From Treponema sp. (GTDB taxonomy: Bacteria > Spirochaetota > Spirochaetia > Treponematales > Breznakiellaceae), in contig WQRP01000079.1 in NCBI GenBank assembly GCA_009786675.1, positions 1-7,227 of the forward strand: DNA of 7,227 nt. Direction: 5' to 3'. The notes beneath the pieces are model-generated. The model ran no database searches and was not told the DNA's origin. It was given only the letters and a program-made list of their open reading frames with translations. Positions 7,173 to 7,227 of the stretch are shown one piece after another (the first letter of the stretch is position 1; every line of letters begins with the position of its first letter). The position numbers were made by a program, and so were the translations under genes.

Positions 7173-7227
7173 GTGACAATAATCCCCGGAAAGCTGGTAG
7201 ACAGAACGGGCGTTATCGCCGGTCGCC
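7173..7227 (+). CDS. Possible 5' end of a plus-strand gene, cut by window
   Basis: From GTG 7173 the plus strand reads MTIIPGKLVDRTGVIAGR and is still open at the window edge; the frame has a stop just upstream (TAA 7158-7160). The peptide looks protein-like, but only 18 codons are visible, no Shine-Dalgarno precedes the GTG, and I do not recognise the family. A competing plus-strand frame from ATG 7148 is also open to the edge. An AT-rich TATATAAC at 7116-7123 could be a -10 for a transcript running this way, divergent from obgE. Confidence 0.2.
   Translation, partial: MTIIPGKLVDRTGVIAGR

Noticed and set aside
7141..7200. Several G-tracts on the minus strand as a possible G-quadruplex
   Set aside because: The spacers between tracts are 8 nt or longer, too long for a convincing quadruplex.

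Overview
The window looks like chromosomal core DNA of a high-GC spirochaete of the Treponema group. The reasons are the gene set and its order (obgE, a NadD-YqeK fusion, a LytR-CpsA-Psr protein and rsfS in one operon; ispE followed by spoVG) and spirochaete-like details, such as SpoVG outside an endospore former and an LCP protein in a cell with an apparent outer-envelope gene set. Coding sequence is strongly G/C-biased at third positions, so long antisense open frames are common and were discarded. I see no tRNA, rRNA, CRISPR array, transposase or phage gene.

Layout from left to right. (1) Plus strand, 1-1288: the 3' part of a small LapA/DUF1049-type membrane protein gene, overlapping by 14 nt an exported TPR-like/SPOR-domain protein gene. 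(2) Minus strand, 2632-1339: ispE (isoprenoid precursor synthesis) followed by spoVG (nucleic-acid-binding regulator). This pair converges on the SPOR gene over a 50-nt gap that holds a GC-rich hairpin. (3) Plus strand, 2820-3110: a lone small gene for an extremely acidic, phenylalanine-punctuated protein. It is divergent from ispE, has its own promoter-like sequence and a structured leader, and ends at a 15-bp hairpin shared with the converging rsfS. (4) Minus strand, 7029-3161: obgE, nadD-yqeK, lcp and rsfS, tightly packed (4-nt overlap, 2-nt gap, 26-nt overlap) and almost certainly one transcript. (5) 7030-7227: the obgE upstream region, with promoter-like elements and possibly the first codons of a plus-strand gene.

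Functionally the large minus-strand operon links ribosome biology (Obg GTPase in 50S assembly, RsfS in ribosome silencing) with NAD synthesis, Ap4A-type dinucleotide hydrolysis and a cell-envelope LCP protein. This is a growth/starvation-linked housekeeping cluster. The least explained element is the acidic-protein locus at about 2695-3151: a good -35 box, a perfect but apparently unused Shine-Dalgarno sequence that can pair with a nearby anti-Shine-Dalgarno, a six-codon leader ORF, a product with 45 Asp/Glu in its last 54 residues, and a long terminal hairpin. I regard that locus as the best candidate here for something undescribed. Other points of interest are an in-frame A AAA AAG slippery heptamer in the LapA-like gene, a divergent LCP catalytic motif, and an AT-richer patch covering the ispE 3' end and spoVG.
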